The notes below the pieces were generated by a model. The model saw only the letters and a program-made list of their open reading frames with translations, was not told the DNA's origin and did not search any database. Shown piece by piece: positions 36,885 through 46,190 of a stretch of DNA of 64,000 bases. The DNA is from Phyllobacterium trifolii (lineage in GTDB: Bacteria; Pseudomonadota; Alphaproteobacteria; Rhizobiales; Rhizobiaceae), in the NCBI RefSeq assembly GCF_014192095.1, contig NZ_JACHXN010000026.1:1-64000 (forward strand). Reading direction: 5' to 3'. The stretch's first letter is position 1, and every line of letters starts with the position of its first letter. Position numbers and translations under genes: made by a program.

Positions 36885-37997
36885 CTAATTCGTGACCTGG
36901 ACGCGAATCGAGATTATATCGACCGACTTTCCCGCCTGGGTTATATCCGAATTGATCTTGATCGCGCCGCCCGCAGCGGGTTTCTTGTCCGCCGGAAATT
37001 GCTTCTGCACCAGATACTCGCTGCTCGCATCGGAAACATCGAAACGCTTGCGTCCGCAATCACCCAGATCCCCGAAGTCGCAGCTCACCGCCATTTGCGT
37101 CCTCGCACCATCCTCGCTCTTGGCTACGATATCGAACATCGTGTTTTTGCCGGCAAGCTGTTCTAGAACGCCTTGGCCGACCTGGAAACTAACTTCATCG
37201 GCTTCACCGGGCGACTTGATACGCAGATACTTTTCCACCTGATCGCCACCGATCGTCGCCGTCGCCCGTCCGGCGACAGATACCTGCGTTGTGTCGGACG
37301 GATCAAAAACCGTAATCCAGTTACCCTCAGGTGACAACTCGCCTTCCTTCAGCGGCTCATGGCTACCGCTTACTGCCGGATTGCCGGTGCTTGGCGGGAT
37401 GCTGGATGGCTTCGAATTAATGATTCCGGAAGCAACAAGCCAGAGCAGACCGAGCGCTAGAGCCAGGCTGGCGAGAATGATAACAAATTTGGTTAGGCCG
37501 CTCGCCTTTTTGCGTTCCGTGTTTCGCTTTAGCCGTGAGCGCAAACGGTCGGGGCGATAATTGTCGGCAGTAACAGGTTCATCCGATACCAGTTCCGGCG
37601 CGTCAAGTTCAGGTTCCTGTCCGACATCAATCGTTGGTTCGATCCTGGTCGTGGACTGCGAAAGCACCGGTTCGCGTCTTTCAACAACCGGCGCAGGCAC
37701 TGGAGGCGCTATCGAACCAGTCGTCTGAACTTCTTTTTCGATCCTGGTGATTGCGTCCTTCAGCCGTTCGCGGCGTTCGTCCCGTTGCCCGTCGTCCAAC
37801 GCCCCGTTTGCCGCAAGCGAACGCTCATGCGCTCCCCAGGCCGATTCGTAAACCTTCTGTCGAATCGTGGGGTTCCCGACGTCAACTTTGGCCAACGCAT
37901 TCCTGATCGCTTGCTCGATCGCTTCCAACTCGACGATTATCCCTTCAACACGGCTTGCATGATTGGCTAGCCATAACGCATCTCGCTGCTTATTCAA
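36885..37997 (-). CDS. Hypothetical bitopic membrane protein
   Basis: 370 residues. A helical cytoplasmic region (1-95) carries EGIIVELEAIEQAIRNAL and EDERRERLKDAI-like charged segments. An acidic linker is followed by a basic run RLRSRLKRNTERKK. A membrane helix lies at about 170-193. The periplasmic C-terminal part of about 175 residues is beta-rich, with the cysteine pair CDFGDLGDC. The periplasmic section fits a jelly-roll-like domain (VAGRATATIGGDQVEKYLRIKSPGEADEVSFQVGQGV). I recognise no named family. It lies upstream of and probably co-transcribed with the methyltransferase gene. Confidence 0.68.
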   Translation of the reverse strand: MNKQRDALWLANHASRVEGIIVELEAIEQAIRNALAKVDVGNPTIRQKVYESAWGAHERSLAANGALDDGQRDERRERLKDAITRIEKEVQTTGSIAPPVPAPVVERREPVLSQSTTRIEPTIDVGQEPELDAPELVSDEPVTADNYRPDRLRSRLKRNTERKKASGLTKFVIILASLALALGLLWLVASGIINSKPSSIPPSTGNPAVSGSHEPLKEGELSPEGNWITVFDPSDTTQVSVAGRATATIGGDQVEKYLRIKSPGEADEVSFQVGQGVLEQLAGKNTMFDIVAKSEDGARTQMAVSCDFGDLGDCGRKRFDVSDASSEYLVQKQFPADKKPAAGGAIKINSDITQAGKSVDIISIRVQVTN

Positions 37998-38120
37998 GAC
38001 TCGCGCGGCGCAATGATGGCGGCGGTTTCGAATTGTGAACGCTATTGTTCGACATGCTGCATTGCGGCTTGATTATAAAATCACTCTTTCACTTGCTCCC
38101 AATGCGTCAGCTCTGGTAAA

Positions 38121-38150
38121 GCAAATTACGTTTACGCTAACGTCAAAATT
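38121..38150. promoter_or_regulatory. Second copy of the operator-like repeat, ahead of nitronate monooxygenase
   Basis: The stretch contains ACGTTTACGC and TAACGTCAAAATT. It matches the reverse complement of the beta-oxidation operator over 22 of the last 23 bases. It ends at the ribosome-binding site GGGAG (38151-38155) of the downstream gene, so a bound regulator would block transcription or translation start. Confidence 0.65.
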
Positions 38151-38162
38151 GGGAGATGAACA

Positions 38163-39125
38163 ATGGCCTTGCCGGATATTTTGAAGTCGAAGTTGCGAAT
38201 TCCGGTTGTTGGCGCTCCGTTGTTTATCATTTCACATCCAGCACTTGTCCTCGCACAGTGCAAGGCCGGAATTGTTGGATCTTTTCCGGCTTTGAATGCC
38301 CGCCCCGAAGCACAGCTCGACGAGTGGCTCGCAGAGATTACGGAAGACCTACGCACTCATGACGAGAAAAACCCCGACTTCCCTGCTGCGCCGTTTGCCG
38401 TGAATCAGATTGTACACCGCTCGAACAAGCGGCTCGAACACGATTTGATGATGTGCGTAAAATACAAAGTTCCCATCGTTATTTCATCGTTGGGAGCGGT
38501 GCCGGAGGTGAACGAGGCCATCCACTCGTATGGTGGTATTGTCCTTCACGACATCATCAACAACCGCCATGCGAATTCAGCTATTCGCAAAGGCGCGGAC
38601 GGGTTGATAGCAGTCGCAGCAGGTGCGGGTGGCCATGCGGGAATGCTCTCGCCGTTCGCGCTTGTCCAGGAAATCCGTGAATGGTTCGATGGGCCTTTGT
38701 TGCTGTCGGGTGCCATTGCGACCGGCCGCGCCATTCTGGCGGCGCAGGCCATGGGTGCCGACCTTGCCTATATCGGCTCGCCCTTCATCTCCACCACAGA
38801 AGCGCGCGCGGGCGATGACTATAAACAGATGATTGTCGACTCCAATTCTTCCGACATCGTATATTCGAATTACTTCACCGGGATTCATGGAAACTATCTG
38901 AAGCCATCAATAGCCAAGGCCGGAATGGACCCGGATCATTTGCCAGAGGCTGACCCCTCCAAAATGGACTTCGAGGCAGCGACGACCGGCGCCAAGGCCT
39001 GGAAAGATATCTGGGGCTGCGGTCAAGGCATTTCGGCCGTTAAAGAAATCGCTTCCGCAAGCAACCTCATTGCCCGCCTTGAACAGGAATATCACGCGGC
39101 AAAGACGGCGCTTTGTGCAGCGTAG
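38163..39125 (+). CDS. Nitronate monooxygenase (2-nitropropane dioxygenase family)
   Basis: 320 residues of an FMN-dependent TIM-barrel enzyme that oxidises nitronates to a carbonyl compound and nitrite. LRIPVVGAPLFIISHPALVLAQ opens the barrel. AVAAGAGGHAGMLSPFALV (about 159-176) holds the active-site histidine in GGHAG. LLSGAIATGRAILAAQAMGADLAYIGSPFISTTEA binds the FMN phosphate. A propionate-3-nitronate role is possible. Family members with acyl-CoA-reductase-like roles also exist. The ATG follows GGGAGATGAACA. The shared operator suggests regulation with fatty-acid degradation. Confidence 0.88.
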   Translation: MALPDILKSKLRIPVVGAPLFIISHPALVLAQCKAGIVGSFPALNARPEAQLDEWLAEITEDLRTHDEKNPDFPAAPFAVNQIVHRSNKRLEHDLMMCVKYKVPIVISSLGAVPEVNEAIHSYGGIVLHDIINNRHANSAIRKGADGLIAVAAGAGGHAGMLSPFALVQEIREWFDGPLLLSGAIATGRAILAAQAMGADLAYIGSPFISTTEARAGDDYKQMIVDSNSSDIVYSNYFTGIHGNYLKPSIAKAGMDPDHLPEADPSKMDFEAATTGAKAWKDIWGCGQGISAVKEIASASNLIARLEQEYHAAKTALCAA

Positions 39126-39157
39126 TAGAACTGTCGGCGTGCCAAGAGATGTTTGTT

Positions 39158-39967
39158 TCACATCGGTCTGTTCGAGATCTCCGCAACAGCGCGTTTTGCC
39201 ATGACCTTGACCAGATTGGCGCGATAGTCGGCAGAAGCATGCATGTCGGATAGGAGGACGTCCGGATCCACAGCGAGACTATCTAGCGCTGAGGGACTGA
39301 AGTTTCCGGCGAGTGCTGCCTCGGCATCCTTGAGACGAAAAACCCCGCCCTCGCCAGCGCCCGTTACAGCAACACGGATATTGTCACCCGATTTGGCAAC
39401 GAAAACACCGGCCATTGCGTAAAGCGAAGCCGGATTTGGGAATTTTTTGTAGGCAGCTTTGTCAGGCGCAACGAATTCCACGGCCACAACAATCTCGTCT
39501 GGCTGGAGCGCCGTTTCGAAAAGGCCGATAAAGAAGTCCGACGCGGGCAAAGAGCGTTGGCTGGTGATTATCGTCGCATCAAGCGCCAATAGCGCCGAGG
39601 GGTAGTCAGCAGCCGGATCGTTGTTGGCGATCGACCCGCCAATCGTGCCCATGTTTCGCACCTGCGGATCGCCGATATGGCCAGCGAGATTGGTAATAGC
39701 TGGGCATATCTTGGCAAGTTCCTCGTTGGTCGAGACATCGTAATGTGTCGTGACCGCGCCAATCCGCACGGTGCGCCCATCGACCGTGACGCCTTTCAAC
39801 GCTTCGATTCTCCTGAGATCTATAAGATCGCTCGGCGACGCCAGACGCTGCTTCATGGTTGGAATCAGGGTCATTCCACCAGCCAGGAATTTGCCATCTT
39901 CGGCTTCACCCATCAGTCTTGCAGCCTCTTCAACGGAGGCAGCGCGATGGTACTGTGTCTCATACAT
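39158..39967 (-). CDS. coxM: Molybdenum hydroxylase FAD subunit (CoxM-like)
   Basis: 269 residues of the FAD-binding subunit of xanthine-dehydrogenase/CO-dehydrogenase-type enzymes. The two FAD loops LAGGMTLIPTMK (about 28-41) and TIGGSIANNDPAADYPSALLAL (about 110-131) are intact. The C-terminal domain starts near 170 and closes with the ILSDMHASADYRANLV helix. It passes electrons from the iron-sulfur subunit to quinone or another acceptor. It is the third gene of the operon S-L-M, 12 bases after the large subunit gene. Confidence 0.87.
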   Translation of the reverse strand: MYETQYHRAASVEEAARLMGEAEDGKFLAGGMTLIPTMKQRLASPSDLIDLRRIEALKGVTVDGRTVRIGAVTTHYDVSTNEELAKICPAITNLAGHIGDPQVRNMGTIGGSIANNDPAADYPSALLALDATIITSQRSLPASDFFIGLFETALQPDEIVVAVEFVAPDKAAYKKFPNPASLYAMAGVFVAKSGDNIRVAVTGAGEGGVFRLKDAEAALAGNFSPSALDSLAVDPDVLLSDMHASADYRANLVKVMAKRAVAEISNRPM

Positions 39968-39979
39968 GATGATTTCCCC

Positions 39980-42325
39980 TCACTTCGCAGCCTGGATGGC
40001 ATTCCACACAGTTTGTGGTGTCGCCGGCATGGTCAGATTGTTGTTGTGGATTGCATCAGTGATGGCGTTGATAACGGCGGGGGGCGAACCAATTGCTCCC
40101 GCCTCGCCGCACCCCTTGATTCCGAGTGGATTGGACGGGCACGGCGTTTCTGTCGTCATTATGTTAAACGACGGCAGGTTCTGCGCGCGGGGCATGGTGT
40201 AGTCCATGAAGCTGGCAGTTAGCAGCTGCCCCGTATCGTCATAATGCGTGCCTTCCAGCAGTGCTTGGCCGATGCCTTGAGCCAGTCCGCCGTGGACCTG
40301 TCCTTCGACGATCATCGGGTTTATGATCTTGCCGAAATCATCCGCAGCAACAAACTGAATTATCTCTGTCACACCCGTCTCAGGATCAATTTCCACTTCG
40401 CAGATATGGCAGCCGCCTGGGAACGTGAAGTTGGATGGATCGTAGAACGCACCCTCTTTCAATCCCGGTTCCATGCCGGAGGGAAGATTGTGGGCGGTGT
40501 AAGCCGCAAGCGCTACCTGAAACCATGGCAGCGACTTGTCGGTGCCAACGACTCTCACATCACCGTCCTTGATCTCGATATCGGCTTCATCTGCTTCGAG
40601 GAGATGGGCAGCAATTTTCTTTGCCTTAGCTTCCACCTTATCCAAAGCCTTGACGACGGCTGACATTCCGACCGCGCCGGAACGCGAACCATAGGTCCCC
40701 ATCCCCATCTGCACCTTGTCAGTATCTCCATGAACGATGGAAACGCTGTCGATCGGAACTCCGAAACGCTCGGTCGCCAGTTGCGCAAAGGTAGTCTCAT
40801 GTCCTTGGCCATGAGAATGGGAGCCAGTCAGAATTTCGATTGTGCCAATCGCGTTGACCCGGACTTCAGCGCTCTCCCACAGACCCACGCCTGCCCCAAG
40901 AGAGCCGACTGCCGCGGAAGGTGCAATGCCGCAGGCCTCGATGTAGCAGCTCAATCCGATACCGCGGAGCTTGCCGCGCTTGGCAGCCTCCTCGCGGCGC
41001 TTCTCGAATCCCTCATAATCGGCAGCCTTCAGCCCGGCATCAAGGGTCGCATCAAAATCGCCCGCGTCATAGTTCATGATTACCGGCGTCTGGTGGGGGA
41101 AAGTGCGGATAAAATTTTTCCGTCGAAGCTCTGCCGGAGAAACCTTCAATTCACGCGCTGCGGTTTCCATGATGCGCTCAAGCACAAAGCTTGCTTCCGG
41201 CCGCCCGGCCCCGCGATAGGCGTCGACGGGCGCCGTGTTGGTATAAACGGCTTTCACATTGGCGTGGATTGCCGGAATATCGTATTGGCCAGAGAGAAGC
41301 GTGGCATAAAGATAAGTCGGTACAGAACTCGAAAACAGCGACATATAGGCGCCGAGGTTGGCAATTGTCTGCACCTTGAGGCCAAGGATCTTATTGTCCT
41401 TGTCAAAGGCTAGTTCCGCATGGGTTACATGGTCGCGACCATGAGCATCTGCCAGAAAACTTTCGGTCCGGTCGGCTACCCACTTGACGGGAACGCCGGT
41501 TTTTTTTGATGCCCAGAGGCAAATGAGTTCTTCAGGATAAATGAAGATCTTCGATCCGAAGCCGCCTCCGACGTCAGGAGCGATGACACGAAGCTTGTTT
41601 TCCGGAGCGACATTATAAAATGCGCTCAGCACCAAGCGTGCGACATGCGGATTTTGAGACGTCGTCCAGCATGTATAATGGTCCTCGCCAGCATCATAGA
41701 CACCGAGTGTAGCACGCGGCTCGATCGCATTAGGAACGAGGCGGCCGTTGACAATATCCATTTTCGTAACGTGCGCAGCGCCTGCGAAAGCATCATTCGT
41801 GGCCTTTTCATCCCCGATGTCCCAATCAAAAATCAGATTGCCCGGCGCTTCAGGATGAAGTTGCGGCGCCCCTTCGTTGAGGGCTTCGGCAGTTTTCACA
41901 ACGACCGGAAGCTCTTCGTATGACACGTCGACTGCCTCGGCCGCATCACGCGCCTGCCCTTTCGTATCGGCGACCACAATAACCACTGCATCGCCCACGT
42001 AGCGCACCGTGTCGGTGGCAAGCGGAGACCAAGCGCCCATCTTCATGGGCGTTCCATCTTTGGAATGGATCATCCAGCCGCAAATGAGATTGCCGATCCC
42101 GTCCGCTTTGAGCTCCGCGCCGGTCAAAACGCCAATGACGCCGGGCATCTTCTTCGCTGTTTCAACATCGATGCCGGTGATTTTCGCGTGAGCATGGGGG
42201 CTGCGCACGAAGGCAGCATGCTTCATGCCCGGTACGGACATATCGTCAGTATAGCGGCCCTTGCCAGTGATAAATCTTTTGTCTTCCTTGCGGAGAACAC
42301 GTGCTCCGATACCTTCAACACCCAT
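39980..42325 (-). CDS. coxL: Molybdenum hydroxylase large subunit (form II CoxL-like)
   Basis: 781 residues of the molybdopterin-cytosine-dinucleotide subunit. It starts MGVEGIGARVLRKED, with RFITGKGRYTDDM typical of the family. The active-site loop reads VDAYRGAGRPEAS. The AYRGAGR motif marks form II CO-dehydrogenase-like enzymes, as opposed to AYXCSFR of proven aerobic CO oxidisers. Further motifs are GGGFGSK, GSHSHGQGHETTFAQ and the C-terminal GEAGAIGSPPAVINAI with the catalytic glutamate. Substrate may be CO, an aldehyde or an N-heterocycle and cannot be told. The ATG at 42323-42325 follows GGGAGACGAAGCC. Gene order S-L-M also matches form II. Confidence 0.87.
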   Translation of the reverse strand: MGVEGIGARVLRKEDKRFITGKGRYTDDMSVPGMKHAAFVRSPHAHAKITGIDVETAKKMPGVIGVLTGAELKADGIGNLICGWMIHSKDGTPMKMGAWSPLATDTVRYVGDAVVIVVADTKGQARDAAEAVDVSYEELPVVVKTAEALNEGAPQLHPEAPGNLIFDWDIGDEKATNDAFAGAAHVTKMDIVNGRLVPNAIEPRATLGVYDAGEDHYTCWTTSQNPHVARLVLSAFYNVAPENKLRVIAPDVGGGFGSKIFIYPEELICLWASKKTGVPVKWVADRTESFLADAHGRDHVTHAELAFDKDNKILGLKVQTIANLGAYMSLFSSSVPTYLYATLLSGQYDIPAIHANVKAVYTNTAPVDAYRGAGRPEASFVLERIMETAARELKVSPAELRRKNFIRTFPHQTPVIMNYDAGDFDATLDAGLKAADYEGFEKRREEAAKRGKLRGIGLSCYIEACGIAPSAAVGSLGAGVGLWESAEVRVNAIGTIEILTGSHSHGQGHETTFAQLATERFGVPIDSVSIVHGDTDKVQMGMGTYGSRSGAVGMSAVVKALDKVEAKAKKIAAHLLEADEADIEIKDGDVRVVGTDKSLPWFQVALAAYTAHNLPSGMEPGLKEGAFYDPSNFTFPGGCHICEVEIDPETGVTEIIQFVAADDFGKIINPMIVEGQVHGGLAQGIGQALLEGTHYDDTGQLLTASFMDYTMPRAQNLPSFNIMTTETPCPSNPLGIKGCGEAGAIGSPPAVINAITDAIHNNNLTMPATPQTVWNAIQAAK

Positions 42326-42409
42326 GGCTTCGTCTCCCTGTCGCGAGCGCGTTTGCCTGGAAAAAGTTGACCTCCAAGCCACCGGCTACAAAACTGAAAA
42401 TCCAAATGA

Positions 42410-42898
42410 TCAGGCGGCTTTGACGGCGCCCTTGCCCATTTTGTCCGATGCGTCGAGCACGGCCTTGACGATGTTGTGATAGCCGGTACAGCGGCAAATA
42501 TTGCCTTCAAGCTGATCCCGCACGGTTGCTTCATCGAGCCCGTTTGGGTGGCGCCGTATCATATCGACCGAAGTCATAATCATGCCAGGCGTGCAGAAAC
42601 CGCATTGAAGCGCATGATTTTCCCGAAACGCGACCTGAAGCGGATGCAGTTCGCCGTTGGGACTGAGGCCCTCGATCGTCGTGATCGTCGAGCCGGAGGC
42701 CTGGGCCGCCAGCATTGTGCAGGACTTGACCGCCCTGCCATCGACGTGAACCACGCAGGCACCGCATTGCGATGTGTCACACCCGACATGCGTGCCAGTT
42801 AACCCAAGATTTTCACGCAGGAAGTGCACAAGCAGTGTGCGGTCTTCGGCTTCGCCTGTGACGGCACGCCCATTCACGAACAATTCCACTTTGGCCAT
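42410..42898 (-). CDS. coxS: Molybdenum hydroxylase 2Fe-2S subunit (CoxS-like)
   Basis: 162 residues with both 2Fe-2S clusters. The plant-type cluster ligands are in [22 protein letters not shown] (about 39-60), and the second set in CGFCTPGMI and CRCTGY (about 99-140). It begins [13 protein letters not shown], the ferredoxin-like domain. It passes electrons from the molybdenum centre to the FAD subunit. It is the first gene of the operon; 84 bases separate it from the large subunit. The start codon follows GGGAGGAACCT. Confidence 0.92.
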   Translation of the reverse strand: MAKVELFVNGRAVTGEAEDRTLLVHFLRENLGLTGTHVGCDTSQCGACVVHVDGRAVKSCTMLAAQASGSTITTIEGLSPNGELHPLQVAFRENHALQCGFCTPGMIMTSVDMIRRHPNGLDEATVRDQLEGNICRCTGYHNIVKAVLDASDKMGKGAVKAA

Positions 42899-43165
42899 AG
42901 GTTCCTCCCAGAACGTTGACGCAGGTGCCTCTTCCGGGCGTCATGTGGTAGAGAGAAGATTAACCGCTCTTTCACACTTGTCTATCGTCAAAATAGAAAA
43001 ATTCTAATTTGGCGATCCCGTGAGGATCGAGGGAGTTGGAGACTGGTAGTTTGACGATACGCACGCATCTCTAGGCTTGCATTTGCAGCACAATGAAGGT
43101 ATCAGGCGCGACATCCGCCGGCACATCACGATGGCCGCTTTCAAGGATCTGGAAGTTCTCTTCCT

Positions 43166-43241
43166 GCCGCATTAGCTCAGTTGGTAGAGCACATCATTCG
43201 TAATGATGGGGTCAGGTGTTCGAGTCACCTATGCGGCACCA
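43166..43241 (+). tRNA. tRNA-Thr (anticodon CGT)
   Basis: 76 bases with encoded CCA. The acceptor stem GCCGCAT pairs with ATGCGGC. The D-arm is AGCTCAGTTGGTAGAGC. The anticodon stem ATCAT/ATGAT with loop TCGTA places CGT, decoding ACG threonine. The T-arm is CAGGTGTTCGAGTCACCTA. The accessory genes start directly to its right. Confidence 0.96.
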
Positions 43242-43829
43242 TACTTTCAATGACTTAGCTTCTGTTGGTTTAGGGCTCCACAGCTACTGCACAGAAACCT
43301 GATCACGTTTAGTTCTCGCTCAGGCATCGTCAAATCTCTGCTGCTTTCTTCTGATAGTCAGGATGGTGATGCCCCCCGTACCCGTCTGGCAGGGACCGGT
43401 CAGGCGGGGCAATAGGGCTTGTCCCTTTCGCCGTCCATGAAAATGGCGTCTCCAAGTGTCGCCAGTCGGGATCAGGGCCGAAGTAACGTTTTAAGCAGGC
43501 TGAAGTTCTCGACCCTTGGTCAAGTGGGTCTAGGTTCTCGCTTGCTACCATGCGTGAATCAAAAACTCATCTGATTTTTCGAAGGAAGAGAAGCTCCCCC
43601 ATCTTCATACCATTTTGGACTAACGAGAAGATGAAGGAGCGGAGATGGCAATAGCAATCCGCTAGATCGCCGACAGCGCGGTAGCGACTATTATCGGAAC
43701 AAGGCGAATGATTTACACGTCAGCGGGATAGTGCTTTGGGCCGCAAGCAAGGCCGAGCTCGGAAGCCATTCGGTGGTTGGGGCCGTACCAAGCTCAATGT
43801 TGCCGGGTTGCGAACTTCTGTCAGGTCTA
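43242..43829. other. Intergenic region right of tRNA-Thr
   Basis: 588 bases with no gene I can support. A minus-strand frame of 73 codons (43330-43551) begins MVASENLDPLDQG and ends KKAAEI. It has no ribosome-binding site and no recognised family, so it stays doubtful. No integrase gene and no repeat of the tRNA 3' end were found by eye. Confidence 0.5.
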
Positions 43830-46139
43830 TCAATCGCCTGGTGTCGCAAGCCTTATGCGGATGGGAATTGACTTGAATCCAGGGGTTCCCGAGCGGCGGT
43901 CGTAGTGGGACAAGGCGATCAGGCCGTTCATTTCCGGGTAGTATCCGGCAGCGGATCCGCTCGGGATATTGTACGCGATCGCAGTGAGGCGGCGAACCAG
44001 CCGCGGCCGGTCATCAATTTCAACGGGGTTTCGGGCTGCTTCGACGTCAAGTATATCTCCTTCAGAGAGGCCCCTGCTGGCGAGGTCATCCCCGTTGAGA
44101 AAGATGACATCGCGTCGTCCAAACACGCCTCTGTAACGATCATCCATGCCGTAGATCGTAGTATTGTACTGATCGTGACTGCGAATGGTCGTCAATGTGA
44201 GAAGATCAGGATCCGAAACTTGCGGATCTTCGTTAAGGCCTTCGGCGACCAGAAACTGGGCCTTTTTGGCCGGGGTGCGCCAGTCACGGATGGACGCTGG
44301 CACACTCAGACGAAACCCGCCGGGCTGCCTTATCCTCTCGTTAAAGTCATGGAAGTCCGGAAAGACCACTTCAATCTTGTCGCGTATCCTGTCGTAGTTT
44401 TCGATCATTGCATCCCACGCTATACCATGCCGGTTGCCAAGGGTCGCTTTGGCCATGCCGGCGATCACAGCTGACTCCGAGCGGACCGAGTCGCTTGGCG
44501 GTTTCAGGAAGCCTCGCGATGCATGAACCATCGACATTGAGTCTTCGACCGTGACGGATTGTGGGCCCGTCGCCTGAATATCGAGATCGGTGCGACCCAG
44601 GACCGGCAGTATAATCGATGTTCTCGCCGTCAGCAGATGGGAGCGGTTGAGCTTGGTCGTAAGGTGAACCGCCAGATCCAGCTTCCGCATGCCTGCGAAA
44701 GTGGCGTCAGGGTCCGACATTGCCACGGCAAGATTGCCACCGAGACAGATCAGCGCCTTTGAGCGGCCGTCGCTGATGGCCTCGACAGCTTCTACAGCGT
44801 TATGACCCTTCTCCGCGGCCGGGCGAAAGCCGAAGGCGCGCTCCATGCCATCCAGCAACGCGGCGTTGGGCGCTTCAGTAATACCTACTGTGCGATCACC
44901 CTGAACATTGGAATGGCCCCGCAATGGGCAAATGCCGGCTCCCTCACGGCCGATGTTCCCGCGCAACATCAGAAAGTTGGCGATTTGCTGAACATTGGAA
45001 GTACCATTCCTATGCTGCGTGATACCCATCCCGTAACAGAGAATGACGTTCTTAGCCTTCAGGTAAACGTCACCGGCACTTTCAATCGCCGCCCGCGTGA
45101 GCCCGGAGATCGCCTCGATCTGATCCCAGGTCGTTTCATCGATGTCTGTTCGGAGAGCCTCGATGCCGTCCGTGTGTTCGGCGATAAAACTACGGTCGAG
45201 CATGCCGTTTCCGCCGTTTTCTATATCCGCGCTGTCCCGTTGAAAAATTCGCTTCATCATCCCCTTCAGCACGGCAAGATCACCGCCGGGACGCACCTGA
45301 TGATAGGCAGAGGAAATCTCTGTGGACGTCAGCGTTGCCATCTCGACGGCACTTTGGGGGGAAGCAAACCGTTCGAGCGCCCGCTCTTTTAACGGATTGA
45401 AGACCACTATCGGAACACCCCGCTTCGCAGCTTCCCGCAGTGTCGTCATCATGCGGGGGTGGTTCGTCCCGGGATTGTGTCCGAAGCTGAAGATGGCATC
45501 AGCATAATCGAAGTCTTCAAGTGTGACGGTGCCTTTGCCGACACCGATCGATTGAGGCAAACCTACGCTTGTCGCTTCGTGGCACATATTGGAACAGTCG
45601 GGGAAATTGTTCGTTCCGTAAGCCCGCACGAACAGTTGAAAAAGGAAGGCGGCTTCGTTCGAGGCTCTGCCGGAGGTGTAGAATTCCGCCATATTCGGAT
45701 CGCGGAGCGCGTTCAACGCGTCGGCGATCGTCCGGCATGCGTCGTCCCATTCAATTTCTACGTATCTGTCTACGGTCGCATCATAGATCAGCGGATGGGT
45801 TAGTCGCCCTTGGTTTTCGAGGTCATGATCATGCCAATCCCACAATTCTGAGACGGTGTGAGATGCAAAGAACGACGGCGTCAGGCGTTTGGCGGTAGAT
45901 TCCCACGTGACGGCCTTGGCACCATTCTCACAAAACTCGAACGAAGACGTGTGTTTCGGATCAGGCCAGGCGCAGCCAGGACAGTCAAAACCATCGGGTT
46001 GATTGACCTTCAAGAGTGTTGCGGCTCCCTGTGCGACTACCTGCTGCCGCGAAAGGCTTTCGGCCACCGCCTTCAATGCGCCCCAGCCGCCGGCTGCTGC
46101 GTTATACGTTTCAATGCCGTCGGGTCGTTTGCTGGCCAT
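43830..46139 (-). CDS. FdhF/YdeP-family molybdopterin oxidoreductase
   Basis: 769 residues related to formate dehydrogenase alpha subunits (TIGR01701-like). The N-terminal CPGCAWPD (Cys53, Cys56) and EFCENG (Cys70) give only three of the four cysteines expected for a 4Fe-4S cluster. DCSNMCHEATSVG has Cys186 where formate dehydrogenases carry the Sec or Cys molybdenum ligand. SFGHNPGTNHPRMM and GHSNVQGDRTVG are cofactor-binding blocks. The enteric relative YdeP is linked with acid resistance. Real formate oxidation is inferred from the oxalate decarboxylase and FNT genes upstream. No FdhD or NAD-binding subunit adjoins. It is the fourth gene of the minus-strand cluster. Confidence 0.82.
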   Translation of the reverse strand: MASKRPDGIETYNAAAGGWGALKAVAESLSRQQVVAQGAATLLKVNQPDGFDCPGCAWPDPKHTSSFEFCENGAKAVTWESTAKRLTPSFFASHTVSELWDWHDHDLENQGRLTHPLIYDATVDRYVEIEWDDACRTIADALNALRDPNMAEFYTSGRASNEAAFLFQLFVRAYGTNNFPDCSNMCHEATSVGLPQSIGVGKGTVTLEDFDYADAIFSFGHNPGTNHPRMMTTLREAAKRGVPIVVFNPLKERALERFASPQSAVEMATLTSTEISSAYHQVRPGGDLAVLKGMMKRIFQRDSADIENGGNGMLDRSFIAEHTDGIEALRTDIDETTWDQIEAISGLTRAAIESAGDVYLKAKNVILCYGMGITQHRNGTSNVQQIANFLMLRGNIGREGAGICPLRGHSNVQGDRTVGITEAPNAALLDGMERAFGFRPAAEKGHNAVEAVEAISDGRSKALICLGGNLAVAMSDPDATFAGMRKLDLAVHLTTKLNRSHLLTARTSIILPVLGRTDLDIQATGPQSVTVEDSMSMVHASRGFLKPPSDSVRSESAVIAGMAKATLGNRHGIAWDAMIENYDRIRDKIEVVFPDFHDFNERIRQPGGFRLSVPASIRDWRTPAKKAQFLVAEGLNEDPQVSDPDLLTLTTIRSHDQYNTTIYGMDDRYRGVFGRRDVIFLNGDDLASRGLSEGDILDVEAARNPVEIDDRPRLVRRLTAIAYNIPSGSAAGYYPEMNGLIALSHYDRRSGTPGFKSIPIRIRLATPGD

Positions 46140-46190
46140 GTCAAATCCGCTTTCAAACTATGTTAATAAGGTAGTTTCAGCCGGTCCTGC

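Noticed and set aside
43330-43551. A 73-codon minus-strand frame after tRNA-Thr as a gene
   Set aside because: No ribosome-binding site, no recognised family and unremarkable composition; kept only as a remark.
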